In this document: positions 1 to 13,064 of the stretch, in pieces | How the letters are laid out: every line of letters starts with the position of its first letter | Position numbering within the stretch: position 1 is the first letter of the stretch | NCBI GenBank assembly: GCA_905116865.2 | Contig: CAJHNH020008443.1 | Location: 862,855-926,854, forward strand | Reading direction: 5' to 3' | Source of the DNA: Candidula unifasciata | Lineage: Eukaryota; Mollusca; Gastropoda; Stylommatophora; Geomitridae | DNA length: 64,000 nucleotides | The notes under the pieces: generated by a model | What the model saw: only the letters and a program-made list of their open reading frames with translations | The model's database searches: none | Told to the model about the DNA's origin: nothing | Program-made: the position numbers and the translations under genes

Positions 1-114
1 CTAGACTCAAAGTCGTTTGTACATGGTAATCAGAAAGAATGTTCTATACGCCACTGATTATTCTTATCAAGATTGGTGTTGTCTCGACGACTGTCTTTTG
101 GATTGTGGCCATTA

Positions 115-260
115 TAAGTAAAGTGAAGAACCTGTTTCCAAGACTTGAGGCGGATTGCGCATATGGTGAAAGCCCATATTTCTAAAGATCAATTGGTCTG
201 CGTTGGGTGATGTTGTCAGTATCATCCATACATCAGTTCCCGCGATGCTGTGGAATAATG
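115..260 (-). repeat. SINE family A, 3' body fragment
   Basis: This stretch contains the family A body in reverse orientation. The signature order is a TAAAG-type tail, a stretch resembling 'ggcgcat..gggcatatgg', 'cccatattt', then 'gaccaatcggc..tgggtgatgtggtcagcat'-like words. The same order recurs about 15 times in the window. The tRNA-like head is missing here. Confidence 0.6.
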
Positions 261-946
261 GTTTAATTCTATTTTTTTCTGTGTTTCTTTTCAGGGACTG
301 CTACTGCATGATTTAACAAACCACATTTGCGTGTCAGTCTGGTGGAAACAAATCCCTCATCCAATGTTTAGTCTTACATAATGGAGCATACCGCGGTGTC
401 TATAGCAGTCATTAATATAGGTAATGCAACCTGACAACTGAAAGATATGCAAGGACAGACCCGACCCTCAGCAGTGGTTGGCAGCCGGACAAGAAAAAAA
501 AAAAAAAAGGGGGGGGGGGTGGGTGCTCCGACTTGCGGACAGAAACAAAACTGCTGTTTCTGATCTAGTAGTTACTACATTGTGCAGTACGCTTTGTTTC
601 AATGGTGGCGGTGTTACCTTTCTCTTGGATTAAACAATGCAGCCCGAGGTGGGAGGTCATGCTGCATGGACAACACATGGTCTTTACGATACTCCTCAGG
701 CTTTGTGCCATTAGGAGCAGCTGTTTTATTCCCGGCCTCAGCTGCAGCTGGTCTTGCTTCTTTATGCAAACGGTTTTTGAGGTTGTGATCCCATGACTCC
801 CCCCCCCCCCCCACCTCCCCCGTAAGAGTAAAAAGGGTACTTAATTTATAACTTACCCCTGACGTCACGACCACGTCACGGGAGACATTCCCAATAAATT
901 CTAGGGTGTTCAGGTTGTAGTTTCTCGCGATTTTTCTACAGCCAAG

Positions 947-1005
947 TTTAGGGTTAGGGTCAGGGTTAGGGTTAGGATTAGGGTTAGGGTTAGGGTTAGG
1001 GTTAG
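947..1005 (+). repeat. Interstitial TTAGGG tract
   Basis: About nine TTAGGG units with two variants (TCAGGG, ATTAGGG) run on the + strand. TTAGGG is the canonical metazoan telomere repeat, but ordinary sequence flanks both sides, so this is an interstitial tract. It lies between weakly inverted arms (about 868-905 and 1060-1110), which suggests a small foldback element carries it. Confidence 0.85.
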
Positions 1006-1154
1006 AATACACTAGATGAACACTAAAAAAAAGAATCAAACAACACCACACTTGCACCCCTTGAAATAATGGACTGTCAGGTCAGCTGTGGATTTCCCAC
1101 GGGAATTTCGTGTTTGGGCTACGTTATAAATTAAGAACCGTAAAAAGTAAATTA

Positions 1155-1325
1155 AAAGTCCCTTTTCCAGGACTTTGGGCGTATAGGGCATATAGGGCTA
1201 GACCTATATTTGTATAGACCAATCGGCACAAGATCAGTGATGTGGTCAGCATCACACCGGCCGTATTTACTTCACCAGACTGCACCCACTAAAGGCTAGG
1301 TCGACCTGGGAGTCAAGGTCATGTT
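1155..1325 (-). repeat. SINE family A, headless copy
   Basis: The reverse-oriented family A body is clear, with the words 'agggctagacctatat', 'gaccaatcggcac', 'gtgatgtggtcagcat', 'ggccg' and 'ggtcgacctgggag'. The tRNA-like 5' head has not been retained. Confidence 0.7.
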
Positions 1326-1544
1326 ATGCCTACCTGTAGCGCAATATAATACTATCGTTTGGAAAAACGGAATGGTACCAATTAACGACTACAGCATGTA
1401 TTAGACTGAAGTATCCTGCTGTCATTAGGGATTGTGGTTGACGTAAACTGTAGAGCAGTGCTTTCTGTTTTATGATAATAGTAAATATTAGGTATACAAC
1501 CAATTGTGTACAGTAAAAGTAAGAGTTCCTATCTCACGCCCTTA

Positions 1545-1818
1545 GCCTTATTGGCCATATTGTGCTAGATCTATGTAACTGCCACGCGGGAAAGGGGAAA
1601 TTTTATGGTGATCAGCACGCGAGTTAGATTTTTTCCCCCGGGATTTAACCTGATATTCATATTAGGCTGGGTCGATCTAGGAGCTAAAGCCATTTTTGGA
1701 AGAAGAAAAAATGTGGCCTAATGCCGATTTGAACCCACGACCTTCAGGGACGGAGGTGGAAAGGGGGGGGGGGGGTGTTCGTACGATCGTCTAGCTATTA
1801 CACGACTGCTGCTCCACA
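1545..1818 (-). repeat. SINE family A with tRNA-like head
   Basis: This is a longer copy with the body plus a tRNA-derived head at its right end. Read on the minus strand, the head carries a B-box-like GGTTCAAATC near 1725-1735. A poly-G/C tract (about 1763-1776) has expanded inside the tRNA-like part. It abuts the C-terminal end of a family R LINE fragment. Confidence 0.65.
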
Positions 1819-1869
1819 TTAGTACAGTCTGGAGCTGACATCTGTAGAACGACACACAAACAAGAACCA

Positions 1870-2240
1870 AAAGATTATATTCACAGCACTCCGGACACAT
1901 CCATAGGCGCTCAGATTTCCCTCTCAACAAATTCATTAATGTCGTGCGGTTAATAGTGCCAGTCCTTTGTTGGTTAACAAGACTTTATGTGCGTCCGGTG
2001 TGCTTCTCATGCTTGGATGAGCCGATCTTTACTCCTAAGTCGCGTATTCTTAGCGGTGATGTGGACCTGTGGCTTCCAAAATCCCCGAGCGTCCTATCTC
2101 TCTAAGTGCAATCACAATGTCTGCGTGATCCATGGGCCGGCCATCTTCAATTAATACAGTACCTGCCAGTCTATCAGCTCTTTCATTACCAACAACGCCT
2201 GCATACCCTGGGACGAATATAAAGGTAACTGCACACACAG
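1870..2240 (-). pseudogene. LINE family R fragment: RNase H C-terminal half and tail
   Basis: The minus-strand reading gives the end of an RNase H domain (VTFIFVPGYAG, then NERADRLAG), a conserved linker (DHADIVIALREIGR) and a C-terminal cysteine tail (ERLWMCPECCEYN). The same string of motifs occurs in the copies at 5308-5870 and 36641-37235. RNase H degrades the RNA of RNA:DNA hybrids and is a domain of some non-LTR retrotransposons. The frame is broken by stops around 2050 and 1937. The RT part is absent, so this is a dead 3' fragment. Confidence 0.75.
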
Positions 2241-2939
2241 GAGAAGACATTGAGGATGATGTAGATGTCAAAAGGAGTGACAGCTTAGGACACAAGAATA
2301 TTCAACAAGTTGAGGGGCTAAAATGTTGAAAAGTGGATCGTCGCGGGCCAGATTCCTGTGCCCAGCCATAGAAAGATGATTAATTCAGCTGGCAATAATC
2401 CGCGGGCCAATTGCTAGACCTCTGTGGACCTGACTGCCTGCGGGGGCCGCCAGTTAAATAGCCCTGGATTAGAGGATGAAGGACAAAGAAGAATGAAAGC
2501 TTAAACTGTCCGAATTGCTCCCATTTCGAGTCCGAACTAGAGTTCAAACCAGTGGCTCCAAATCTATGCAATTAGATTTGGATATGTTGCAAATAAACCA
2601 CCAAATTGTGCATTGGGCATATTAGACTAAACTCATGTTTATATATAATAAAGGGATTTAAAATCAACGAAAAGCAAAAACAGGCAACTTCGCATTATCA
2701 CAACCACAAACGATAATTAAACTTTACCCCTAGAAAGCATTCGTCAGAATATGAATAGACAATTTTTGAATTAGAAACAAGATTACACAAAATCACTTAA
2801 CTGAGGTCTCTGTAACTGTTTAGCCAGTTGAAGCCCCGAGACACGTGTGAATACAGAGAATGAATACTAACCAGAAAAAATATGTGAAAGAAACCGGACC
2901 GTAATTCAGAAATATTTGATAAAGTCATGTTGAACATTA
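2241..2939. other. No recognised feature
   Basis: Mixed-composition sequence with only short open frames. I see no motif, terminal repeat or tandem structure here. Confidence 0.5.
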
Positions 2940-3115
2940 AGTGCTTTAGGCGAGTTTAAAGGAAACGGTTGGTGACGTGGTCAACATAACGCCCGCTGCC
3001 TTTATTTCCCAGAACATTATCTAGTACTCATTTTAGGCTGGGTCGATCTATAAACTCAGGTCATTTTTTTTTTCCAAACACTGAAATGTTTACGATTCCG
3101 CTGCTCATGAACGGT
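2940..3115 (-). repeat. SINE family A fragment
   Basis: The reverse-oriented family A body is present, with 'ggtgacgtggtcaacat', 'ttaggctgggtcgatct' and then an A/T run. A decayed head begins near 3080. Confidence 0.6.
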
Positions 3116-3395
3116 CGACGGTCATTCTACTGTCAAACTCAAGACAAAGCGATATGCTGCAAAATTGCATGTAGCTAAATGGAAAAGGGTATATCAGAAT
3201 TAAAAACTACGTTCGTAAACTCAAAAACACAGCCAATGACCATACTGGCAAAAAAAAAAAAAAAAAGACAGAAATAATATAAATTTTAAAAGCATCTTTT
3301 AGCTAAATTATTAAGTTCGCTGTGCTCAGTAGCAGTAATTTTTTTCTTTTTCTTCAAAACAGCCATCAGCTGTCACGACCAGAGCTTATCAAAAA

Positions 3396-3425
3396 CTGGT
3401 TTCCGGGCCCGAACGTTTCGTTAAA
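3396..3425 (+). other. Possible hammerhead-like relic of a Penelope-type repeat
   Basis: The string 'gggcccgaacgtttcgtt' resembles the GAAAC plus minimal stem III part of the hammerhead-like motif seen more clearly at 27621. One core A is missing and the CTGANGA half is not recognisable. This is a weak relic call. Confidence 0.25.
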
Positions 3426-3871
3426 CTTCATCACTTGTTCAATTTATCTGAGGCTAATTACAGTCTGCTCTATGGCCTTAACTCATTCCAGCCCAGACGA
3501 CCTATTATCTGCAATTTCGTCGATATCTCCCGGCTGTTGCCATGGTACTCAGTGTCGAGTCCGTGTTCCTGGCGTGATGGATAGGTCCTCCGGTAACGTG
3601 GACTTTTCTATATTCATTCTGGTATCTCGCTCTCCTTGTCTATTTTATACATGAAAGGTGATCTTTTCAATAATCATTCTCGTGTCTACTTGGAACTATC
3701 TCTTTTACAAATGTGTGGTGGATTAGTTTTTCCTACACCAGACAGCGTAAATGCAGAGCTCTCTATCTTTTTTTTGTGTGATGTGATCGTTTCTATATCT
3801 ATTCCGTATATACTTGTAACTATTTCTTTCATAAATGGGAGGCTAACTGTATAGATATAGACGGCGAGCGC
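3426..3871. other. No recognised feature
   Basis: Open frames of 110 and 72 codons (3322-3654 and 3636-3854) span this stretch. Neither shows a recognisable domain, and nothing suggests an exon. It runs directly into the GAA array. Confidence 0.4.
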
Positions 3872-4159
3872 GAAGAAGAAGAAGAAGAAGAAGAAGAAGA
3901 AGAAGAAGAAGAAGAAGAAGAAGAAGAAGAAGAAGAAGAAGAAGAAGAAGAACAAGAACAAGAAGAAGAAGAAGAAGAAGTAGAAGAAGAAGAAGAAGAA
4001 GAAGAAGAAGAAGAAGAAGAAGAAGAGAAGAAGAAAAGAAGAAGAAGAAGAAGAAGAAGAAGAAGAAGAAGAAGAAGAAGAAGAAGAAGAAGAAGAAGAA
4101 GAAGAAGAAGAAGAAGAAGAAAAAGAAGAAGAAGAAGAAGAAGAAGAAAAAGAAGAAGA
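3872..4159. repeat. (GAA)n microsatellite
   Basis: About 95 imperfect GAA units, with AAC and AAA variants near 3952-3965 and 4120. Open frames through this array are artefacts of the trinucleotide period. Confidence 0.97.
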
Positions 4160-4309
4160 CGAAATATGACTATTATTGAAAATAAAACTTACACCTAACC
4201 AACAAAGTCAATAATAACTAGCTGTACGGTTGAACAATGTACAAAATCAGTTGTGGTGTCTGAACAATGGAGGTTGGCAATAATGTCTCTACTGTTAACA
4301 AAAGTAATA

Positions 4310-4615
4310 TGGCATGTTAAGATCCCCGTGTGGGTTCCAGGGCCCTATTATAGGGTAAACAAGAATAGCCCACTACCTACATAAAAGCATGTCACAAGAG
4401 TCGACTAATTGGGAGCTTCCTTCTAGGTAGGAGTGAATCTGCCTGAGAGGCAAGGAACCAGCAGTCTGCATACAAATGTGTCAGATCAGTAAAACGGATG
4501 CACACTCAACACTCGGGTTCTGGAACAGGACTGCAGTCCAGAAATGGACGAATAACCAGAACTTTCCGACAGAGTTTACAGCTGGTGAACGCGAAGAAGA
4601 AAAAGAAGACATGGT
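4310..4615 (+). repeat. Dispersed repeat family B
   Basis: The segment holds the words 'gggttccagggccctat', 'catgtcacaagagtcgac', 'ctgcctgagaggcaag', then 'gttctggaacaggac', 'gtccagaaatggacga' and 'gtttacagctggtgaac', ending in a GAA-rich tail. Matching segments occur reversed at 21255-21415, 29205-29375 and 43250-43445, and partly at 25375 and 54590. No coding content is recognised. It is probably a SINE or a LINE 3' end. Confidence 0.6.
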
Positions 4616-4619
4616 AAAA

Positions 4620-5137
4620 TCCCAGTCTTTTTCGTAGTGCAACTCTCGTAGGACAGTCTGAAAGTCACCAGAACGAAGAACAAGATCATCTCTATACACA
4701 CATAAAATCTTTGATTGCAAGCAGCAAATGGGTACCTGATGAAGCCATCTTTTCTTGCTTCCCAGTAATTCGTATTTTACCAATCTGAATCTAAACTACC
4801 TAGTCACAGCCCGACACCACTTCACGAGTAGAGTGACCGCTTTGTTATCCCTGTCACGCCTCCCTCGATAAATCCTGACAGTCTCCGACAGTCCTGCAGT
4901 ACAACATTAGGTCACCCAGATCACCCAATCAATACACTTAAGTGTGAGCACTCTTTTTCTCTCAGTAACTCTTCAACGATGGGAAGCAACGAGTGGCACT
5001 TGTCCCAGTCGAGACAAACAGCGCCTTTCAAATACATGGCGATGTTTCAGAACGAAAGCATGACAGTGCTATATGTTTAAAGACGTTATTAAATTAAGTC
5101 GTCTGCAGTTTATGTGAATTTACTCTATTTTTGTTAC
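4620..5137. other. No recognised feature
   Basis: Unique-looking sequence. A 100-codon reverse frame over the left part overlaps repeat family B and has no domain signature. Confidence 0.4.
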
Positions 5138-5307
5138 CCCTACTACTACTACTACCACCACCACCACCACAACTACTACTACAACAACTGCTACTGTTGC
5201 CACTACTACAAATGCTACTGCTTCTGCTGCTGCTACTACAGCTACCAATACAAGGATTGCTGCTGCCACTACTTCTTCTCTTGCTACTACCAATACTGCT
5301 ACTTCCA
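5138..5307. repeat. Imperfect (ACT/ACC/GCT)n array, left arm
   Basis: Tri-periodic CTA/CCA/CTG repeats end abruptly where family R sequence begins. With the array at 5878-6438 this brackets a LINE fragment, as if R inserted into one long array. Confidence 0.9.
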
Positions 5308-5870
5308 CTGCCTTCTCCATGACAACCAGCAGCATGACGATGGAGGTGATGGCAGTGACACAAGCGCTTGCCTGGCTTGAAACACAAAAATACACCCGCG
5401 TGTGTATACTCAGTGATTCAATGAGTATGATCCGGAGGGTTCAGGCAGGTTCAGTGCGAAGACAATGGCTTGAATCATTACAGAAGTCCACTGTTCGTGG
5501 AGTCACCTTTATTTTTGTTCCGGGACACGCAGGCGTCAATGGAAATGAAAGAGCTGACAGGTTGGCTGGATCCGCTATCACTACCGACGGTCAGCCTATG
5601 GATCAGGCTGATATTATCAATGCCCTCAGAGAAATGGGAAGAATAGAGGACTTTGGTGGCAGTGAATCCACATCACTCGCCAGAATGGCAGACTTGGGAA
5701 TTAAGATCGGCACAGCAAAAAACGAGACGCACACCAGCTACGCCAGAAGACTTGTTAATCAACATAGAACTGGTACTATTAGCCATCGGACGTTGGGGTT
5801 CATACTGAGGGGAGGATCTGAGCACCTATGGACATGTCCGGAGTGCAATGAGGATAACCCAACTAACTAT
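5308..5870 (+). pseudogene. LINE family R fragment: RNase H domain and cysteine tail
   Basis: An open frame (ATG at 5319, stop at 5981) encodes much of an RNase H fold. MTTSSMTMEVMAVTQALAWL holds a catalytic-type E helix, ILSDSMSMIRR holds the D of the third strand, and VTFIFVPGHAGVNGNERADR is the WxPGHxGxxGNExAD-like motif. The linker MDQADIINALREMGR and the tail HLWTCPECNEDN follow. It is a non-LTR retrotransposon 3' module and the best preserved of the family R copies. The N-terminal DGS strand and all RT are missing. The frame runs beyond 5870 only because ACT repeats lack stops. It is not a host RNase H gene. Confidence 0.8.
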
Positions 5871-5877
5871 CTAATTA

Positions 5878-6438
5878 CTTCCACTACCACTATTAATACT
5901 ACTGCTACTTCTCCTACTCCCACAACAACAGCTGCTTTTAATATCCTACTGCTAATACAACTGCTACAACTGGAATGCTAATACTACTACCACTAAGATG
6001 GCTGTAACTACTACCCCCACTACTACAACTGTTGCTCCTCCTCCTTCTTCTTCTACCACCACCACCACCATCACTCTAATCCAATTGCTACCACTGCTAC
6101 TACTCCACCTCCTGCTACTATTACTATTGATTCTGTTGCTACTACTACTACTGCTACCACCAATACTACAGCTCCTACTGCTACTATTATTGTTGTTGCT
6201 GCTCCTACTACTACTTCTACTACATTTACTACATCTACAACAGTACTATTACTACAACTGCTGCTGCGGATACTACTTCTACTATGACGACCACCTGCTG
6301 GGGAATTACTGCTATTACTATTATTTTTATTGTCACTACTACTACTGCTGCTGCTGCTACTACTGATATTACTACTACCGCCACTAGCACCATCACCACT
6401 ACTACCACCGACACTACCACCACCAATACTAATACTGT
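5878..6438. repeat. Imperfect (ACT)n array, right arm
   Basis: About 560 bp of tri-periodic ACT/GCT/ACC repeats. Long low-complexity frames on both strands here are not genes. Confidence 0.9.
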
Positions 6439-8785
6439 TTGAATTTCTAAAAACATTCATACAGCGACACGAACATTATTAGGTTGTATGCCAAATTTCA
6501 ACAACTTACACTGAACGAATAATAACAGAAATTTCGTATGATCATCACCGGACTTAAAGAGTTCGTGCTTTGTGTGACTCTCTCGGCAGGCGGCTAGCCG
6601 TTCTGCGGAGGAACACTGACCCTTAAGGGAGAAAACTCAACGCAACTAAGTCGATTCTACCACCTTTAACTTGTAACTTGTGTCATCATTCCTCCTCAGA
6701 TGCCGACTAAATGAAGCGTTACCTACAAAAACAAAACAACCCACATCGTTTCTGTTTACATTCTCTCCAGTGATGCCACTTTTCTTTGACAAAAAACATC
6801 CAAAACGGAGTCAAAAAATATCTAAAAACATCTTTACTGAAGTCTGCCTTACAAGATCCACAGGATTAGCTTGAATGATGAAGTTGAAGCTTCATATCCA
6901 AAATGACTCTGGTATGCTTTAGCTGTTTTAATTTCTTTTAATACCCAATCAGGGAGCTGATAAGTAGAACAGCCTTTTCCTACTCTTATCAGGCAAAATT
7001 TTATTATCAAGATATCATTTAAGAGGTCAAATTTCATCCTGTTTCTTAGGTTAGATTTGATAAATTCAATCCAAATGAAAAACATCTACCATCTAAACGT
7101 CAAAAACGCCATCTGTCAATGACATACAATGCAATGACATACACAGAGAATTTTTTTGCTTCTGCCGGACGGTGGCCGAAGTATTTTTGCTCCATTTGTA
7201 GACTGGATATAGTTTTGTCGCCCAGCTTCTGAGTTGAATGCATGGCGTGACCCTGTGAGCTGCGGATTGCATTTGGAATGTTTTTTTCGACTGTGACCAA
7301 CGTGGTGTGGATTGGAGATACAGAAAATGGCGTGATGCCGGTCGTCAATGTTGGCGGTGCCCGGATGTGATTACAATTGATCGCTTGGGCAACTGCTGAT
7401 CTTTTGGCAACAAGTTCTGCTATCATCAATGATGAACTGCATTTCTAATGTTGGACTGTTTGTGCTAGCACTTCGGATGGCTACCGTATGCTTTAATGCG
7501 AGTGTATGCTAGATATGCTGAGACAGCAGTCTGTCAATCTTTCCACAAGGGACTGTGATAAACATTCTGAGTGTTTTTTCGTTGCGAGCAAATTGGGGCA
7601 CCCGTTTTGCTTGGAGACGACCAGAACTAACCAGAACTTTTTCTATGATGGGGCGACCCGTATTGCTATTGGGAGCATTCTTTGTGTGCTTAATTGTAAT
7701 AATATGCTAAATTGTAAACTTAAATCATTATGTCGTAAGTCCTTTGCAGGACGTTGCTATTATCACGGTCTGCGCGAAACAAGTTCAGTCTCTCGCCAAT
7801 TCTCCCGCAATGTGCACTTTCACATCCAAGGAGTCTCATCTCCTGTGCTCATCTACGTGTTAGTCGGCCCTTGCCCCCCCCCCCCCCCCATTTTCTCTTA
7901 CCATGACGTCTGCTTTTTTAGCTTCTGAGACAAGATGTTGTTTATAAGCAAATCTTCCTTGACGTTCAGATTTTTCAGGATGTCACTACTTCTCTTTTTT
8001 TTTTTGTCTATCGTATACTAAGAAGCTTTCTATAGCATTTCTTCTTAAAAAGTCTTATTTCATAGTATCTATATAAAATAATATATGTATTAACAAAACA
8101 TAAAAACGAGAATTTCTATGGTTGGTCGGCGCAGAAGAAGGGCAGGAATCTTAGCTTTCAGTGTGGGGGTTGAGGGAAGGGGTAGGGGAGGGGGGGGGGA
8201 AGCGTTAAAGATGGTTAAGCCCTATTTTCTTGTGTCCCTGACTCCCTGTTCTTTACAGACATCAACATATTGCACTCTTAATCACGTTTGTCGATAAACC
8301 CATTACCTAATGCAGATGTCAGTGACAGGCCTCTAATTCATCTCTTTATTGGGGAACATCAAAAGAGGCGTACTTACTATGGGCGTTGTTTGTTTGAATA
8401 AATGCCAGCGGAAACGTAAGTCAATTATTATCTATTGCGGATATTTTTCCTTATGGATTCAAGTGTATTGGTGGATGGAGGCTTTAAATGACTGTTTATG
8501 TTAACGGTTAGTGTCAAAGTAAACACACGCAGAGATATCAGGGTGTTTGGGAAAGTGCACTGGGGCAAAATGATAGGGACAATTTAGACATACGTAAATA
8601 TTATAGCATGCGCAGGTTTGCACACGCACACATACATGCACGCACAAATATACACTCATGCATACGTGTTATACCTCAGCGTAAAGATGCAATAAGTAAA
8701 AGAAAGATTGGTTGAGAATCTGACAAGCAGTCAGGCGGGTTGGATGGCTGGATGGATGTACATAGGCAGATTAGTAAAAAACAAG
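6439..8785. other. Long stretch without recognised genes
   Basis: Open frames of 60-140 codons occur (for example 7506-7928 + and 7100-7429 -), but none shows a domain, signal peptide or conserved motif I recognise. A poly-C tract lies at 7874-7889 and a G-rich tract near 8165-8200. CA/CATA words at 8630-8660 hint at an old microsatellite. Confidence 0.5.
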
Positions 8786-8842
8786 ACAGACAGACGGACG
8801 GACGGACGGACGGACGGACGGACGGACGGACGGACGGACGGA
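8786..8842. repeat. (ACGG)n microsatellite
   Basis: Pure ACGG/GGAC tetranucleotide array, starting from ACAG units just upstream. Confidence 0.95.
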
Positions 8843-8882
8843 CTGCCTGACAGCTAGCTAGGTAGTTATATACAATGAGTTA

Positions 8883-8983
8883 ATTTTTTTTCAGAGGGTC
8901 ACAAATTGGGCGCACGGGCCTTTCTTTCATTCGGCCCTTTCAAACACACATCTTTCACACAGCAATTGTAATTTATCGACTGA

Positions 8984-8985
<2 letters not shown>
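8883..8985 (+). repeat. Short repeat family C between tetranucleotide arrays
   Basis: A unit starting T-run, 'cagagggtcacaaattgggc', then 'cattcggccctttcaaacac' and 'acacagcaattgtaatttatc'. The same unit lies at 38160-38265, and its first half at 53349-53393. In each case tetranucleotide or similar arrays touch its start: ACGG here, ACAG/ATAG at 38 kb and GAAC at 53 kb. Confidence 0.7.
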
Positions 8986-10639
<1,654 letters not shown>

Positions 10640-10641
10640 TA

Positions 10642-10769
10642 CAGGGTGTCTCATAAGTCTCTTTACAGTGACTGAATATTTGTAACACAGTAATGAATAC
10701 ACAATTATTACGACGCGATGCACAATTGTTTAAAAACTGTAAATTTGTAGGAGCTTACGAAACACCCTA
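10642..10769. mobile_element. Mariner-type MITE inserted in the ACT array
   Basis: A 128-bp unit has inverted ends: left CAGGGTGTCTCATAAGTCTC, and right end on the other strand TAGGGTGTTTCGTAAGCTCC (14 of 20 match). Both sides are bordered by TA within ACT repeats, consistent with the TA target duplication of Tc1/mariner elements. The AGGGTGT terminus is shared with the full-length element at 27068-28671, so this may be a non-autonomous relative. Confidence 0.75.
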
Positions 10770-10771
10770 TA

Positions 10772-10818
10772 CTACTACTGCTGCTGCTGCTGCCACCACC
10801 ACCACCACAACCACTACT
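10772..10818. repeat. (ACT/GCT/ACC)n remainder right of the MITE
   Basis: The short continuation of the trinucleotide array after the MITE shows that the array pre-dated the insertion. Confidence 0.8.
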
Positions 10819-12570
10819 ATTACTAATTTTAATTATACGTTTAGTCAATCAAATCATTTCAGAAACCTACGATTAGCAAATGCAATTCAGACTTTAAACG
10901 GGCAGAAAAATGTAAAGCTCTGAAAAAATAAAAAAAATAATTGTGTCATAATACATAAGAACAAATATGGATTAGATAAAAGGGCAACAAACCCCGCCCC
11001 ATCCCCCCCCCCCCCCCCAAAAAAAAAAAAAAAATAATTGAGAAGCAAAGAACAAACAAAAAGAATAGGAGAAAAATGTAGGTATCAATTGTCACACGAT
11101 TCGTCAGCAAAGCTCTCGTATATCAAGCTCTGTGGTCTGATCAAGGAAGGTTGGGAGACTGCAAGAGCACAAAGCGGAAGTTCAAGAAATAAAACTCCAA
11201 ATAATTGGAGGAAATTGCAAGACGACGAAAAAATGTGATACCATTGATGAGTTGAACATGTCAGATTTTGTGCTGTTGTTTTTAGCATTCCTCTTTTCTT
11301 TTGTCGTCATTCTGATGTCAGCTGTGTCCATTCTCATTTGTAATGGGAAACATGCATCCTATACAAAGTGTTCTTCAACATATGGAGCGCCAATGGTCCG
11401 CGGAAATAACCTAGTGACCCCATCAACCATTTTTGCCTAATCTTGTATCGGCCACATGATTTTGCACTACATCTCCGTATGGCTAGTTAAAAAAATTGAA
11501 TGAGTGTTTTTGCAGTGCTTCTTCTATCAAAAATATAGCTCCATTCGTGTATATCAGATTGCCTAACATCTAAGCAGCAGCAGCAAACTTCTTATTAGCT
11601 TTAAAATTGTAGCTTCCAGGTCTTACCTATTGTTAAGATAACACAGAAGAGTATGCATTTGAACTGACAAACAAACAACTTGAAGTGTTCTGATGATCTT
11701 GCTATGAATAATAAAATAGTACAAAATGTACACACTTGGCAAAATAAGCACCTTGTGGATGAAAAAAAAAACACGAACTATATTTTACGCGTTGGTTGTA
11801 CCCAAACGCATATTGACTAATGTTTCATAATTTATAATCGTTACTCTAAATCTAATGCCAAACTTATGTTTTCATTAAATAATCGGGCATCTAAGACTTC
11901 TACAATTTAATACAGGTTTCTGTTACAATAAAGCCAAATTTGTTTATAAAAGCAATATCTCATTAGACTCACACACTAACAAAAATACCTTTCAAGTGGT
12001 ACAGTTTAGTGCTAGATCACCAGTAATGCTTTATCAGTTCAAATTGCATACTACCTGATATAAACCTGAGAAGATACTGCAGTATAAAAGATAAGTGTTT
12101 GGAAGTGTCGAATGTAAGGCGAGCGTACGTGCCCAGTTTGTAACCTCTTGAAGATACATTTCTTTTCTTCGTTTTCTTTGGATCTCTTGGTTTTCTAAGC
12201 TTAGACAGATAGGCCTGATGGTAACCATTGTTTGTCCAACTTGGCACTTGGGGTTGTCAGCCGTGTTTAGTGTCAACAAGGATGTTATGTCCACTTGTCT
12301 CAGGGAGTTTTATGTGTGCACTGTAGTAGAGATAACTGTGTTTTCTAGACAGGTTTAAAGGCTTGAGAGCTTTTTTTTTTTTTTTAAACAAAAGGAAAAT
12401 CTGATTTATCGTAAGTTGAACCACGTCTGTGATCTGCTCCGGTGTGCACACATAATTATGGATTTCAGTAACATCAACTAAAGAAAATGTCTTTCAGATC
12501 TCACTTCTTCGCAAATTAGATCTCAAGTACGAGAAAATTCCAATTGTGTCTGAACTGCTGAAAATGAAGC
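10819..12570. other. No recognised gene
   Basis: AT-rich unique-looking sequence with a C/A homopolymer junction at about 11005-11033. Open frames of 60-86 codons have no recognised motifs. Confidence 0.45.
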
Positions 12571-12668
12571 AGAAGAAGAAGAAGAAGAAGAAGAAGAAGA
12601 AGAAGAAGAAGAAGAAGAAGAAGAAGAAGAAGAAGAAAAAGAAGAAGAAGAAGAAGAAGAAGAAGAAA
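12571..12668. repeat. (GAA)n microsatellite
   Basis: About 32 GAA units with one AAA interruption, beginning after 'atgaagcag', similar to LINE-derived GAA tails elsewhere in the window. Confidence 0.96.
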
Positions 12669-13019
12669 AGCCGTGGTGTTGGTGTTTTCACAAGGGTGAA
12701 AATGAGTTTAAGTGGAGACGAAGACAGTGGAGATGATATTTTAGTAAGGTTTCCGAAGAAATATGTTTCAAGTAAATTTTTTCCAATAATCTAATATATC
12801 CACATTGAGGAATTTAGACATTAACAGTAGAAAGTGGTCAGAAATTTAATGAGACACATGCAGACGCAAATAGACAATTTGCCTTTGTCAGGTTATACAA
12901 ACGAAACAGGCTCAAATCAACAGACAAAACGGTAAACTATCTAGAGCATTCTTTTCCATTTGCAATCAGCTGATTCCAAGTGGTAAGTGGTATTAATGTA
13001 TCTGGTCTATTACATACTC

Positions 13020-13062
13020 AACTGTAGAATGCAATCTTTTTTGCGATTCTAATATTTATAAA
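13020..13062 (+). repeat. LINE 3'-UTR fragment
   Basis: The word 'gcgattctaatatttataaa' recurs, nearly identical, at about 39228-39252, just after a LINE C-terminus and before a GAA array. This is a small 3'-end copy of the same element. Confidence 0.5.
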
Positions 13063-13064
13063 TG

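Noticed and set aside
947..1005. Chromosome end (telomere)
   Set aside because: Only about nine units with variants, flanked on both sides by ordinary sequence and SINEs.
614..1057. 147-codon reverse frame with NPNPNP repeats
   Set aside because: The repeat is the translation of the TTAGGG tract; flanking codons show no domain.
5319..5981. Host ribonuclease H gene
   Set aside because: The domain lacks its first strand, carries a LINE-type cysteine tail and has several broken copies in the same window.
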